In this document: positions 32,974-33,220 of the stretch, piece after piece
How positions within the stretch are numbered: the first letter of the stretch is position 1
Layout: every line of letters starts with the position of its first letter
Origin: Tessaracoccus caeni
Lineage (GTDB): Bacteria; Actinomycetota; Actinomycetes; Propionibacteriales; Propionibacteriaceae
Assembly (NCBI RefSeq): GCF_029211185.1
Contig: NZ_JARGDO010000029.1
Location: forward strand, 1 to 33,220
Length of the DNA stretch: 33,220 nt
Direction: 5' to 3'
Made by a program: the position numbers and the translations under genes
The notes under the pieces: generated by a model
Seen by the model: only the letters and a program-made list of their open reading frames with translations
What the model was told of the DNA's origin: nothing
The model's database searches: none

Positions 32974-33220
32974 TGCTTGCACCCCTTTCGGTGTCTTGGG
33001 TTTGTGGGGGGAGTTGTTGTGTGGGTGGCCGCTGTGGGTGGGGATGGTGTGCGGCCGGGTGTGGCTTGGTCAGCCGACGCCCATCAGTCGGGCGAGCTTG
33101 TGCCAGAAGGACATTGCTTGCACCCCTTTCGGTGTCTTGGGTTTGTGGGGGGAGTTGTTGTGTGGGTGGCCGCTGTGGGTGGGGATGGTGTGCGGCCGGG
33201 TGTGGCTTGGTCAGCCGACG
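32930..33220. repeat. 141-bp tandem repeat carrying small peptide genes
   Basis: Units start at 32930, 33071 and 33212, the last cut by the window edge. The two full units differ by one base (32951), which changes one residue. Each unit holds a peptide ORF, its ribosome binding site and a C-rich spacer of about 96 bp on the coding strand. Near-identity means a recent expansion or ongoing homogenisation. The array probably continues to the right. Confidence 0.9.
33070..33114 (-). CDS. 14-aa peptide MSFWHKLARLMGVG (array copy)
   Basis: ATG 33114, 14 codons, TGA, with the same GAAAGGGG ribosome binding site as its neighbour. It is encoded in the second full 141-bp unit. The single difference from the first copy is Ala8. 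A third copy begins beyond the window; only the bases of its last three codons (GVG or similar) and stop at 33211-33220 are visible. Confidence 0.6.
   Translation of the reverse strand: MSFWHKLARLMGVG

Noticed and set aside
32930..33220. CRISPR array
   Set aside because: The units are 141 bp, contiguous and nearly identical throughout, with no short repeat and variable spacer pattern and no cas genes in view.

Overview
The window looks like part of a conjugative or integrative element of a high-GC actinobacterium. Supporting signs are strongly GC-rich coding DNA, GTG starts, 4-nt start/stop overlaps, a DUF2637 protein, a MobF relaxase with a DprA-like neighbour, and an ISL3-type insertion sequence. 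Micrococcales or a related group is my inference; no taxonomic marker is present. No integrase, complete attachment site or type IV secretion ATPase lies inside the window.

Layout. (1) 122-7873, minus strand: a tight operon of eight genes, most joined by 4-nt overlaps. In transcription order it encodes an ArdC/ImmA-like metallopeptidase, a primase-polymerase, a DUF2637 membrane protein with an HTH tail, two unknown proteins, a ParB-like protein, a membrane-anchored conjugation protein and a wall hydrolase with transglycosylase-like, M23 and M15-like parts. An 82-bp multi-stem structure lies beyond its end at 1-82, and a 10-bp hairpin lies just ahead of its first gene. (2) 8081-13241: a resistance block holding a tandem GNAT acetyltransferase, a DHA2-type MFS pump and a divergent TetR regulator, then an Erm 23S rRNA methyltransferase. 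The pump and erm are each followed by a small AraC-type regulator, and each is preceded by a short leader ORF containing Arg-Leu-Arg. (3) 13485-18508: the MobF relaxase-helicase, a perfect 13-bp terminator hairpin, a convergent DprA-like protein and a small membrane protein often misnamed sulfate permease. (4) 18638-30540: a defence-like region. It holds a possible frameshifted small gene, an SF2 helicase with a C-terminal PD-(D/E)xK-like nuclease, a 4-fold beta-flower protein, two identical ISL3 copies each with its own 8-bp target duplication, a small ORF cut by one of them, a very large P-loop NTPase with an N-terminal Mrr/Cap4-like nuclease motif, and two HTH proteins. (5) 30541-33220: a gene-poor stretch rich in palindromes, an orphan HisKA_3 sensor kinase, and a 141-bp tandem repeat whose every unit encodes a 14-residue peptide with its own ribosome binding site. 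A diverged copy lies nearer the kinase.

How it fits together: region 1 and the relaxase would process and move the element, the middle block is antibiotic-resistance cargo controlled by leader peptides and local regulators, and region 4 is probable anti-phage cargo now broken up by insertion sequences. The right end is the part I find least explained: an array of tiny amphipathic peptides beside a sensor kinase that has no response regulator in view.
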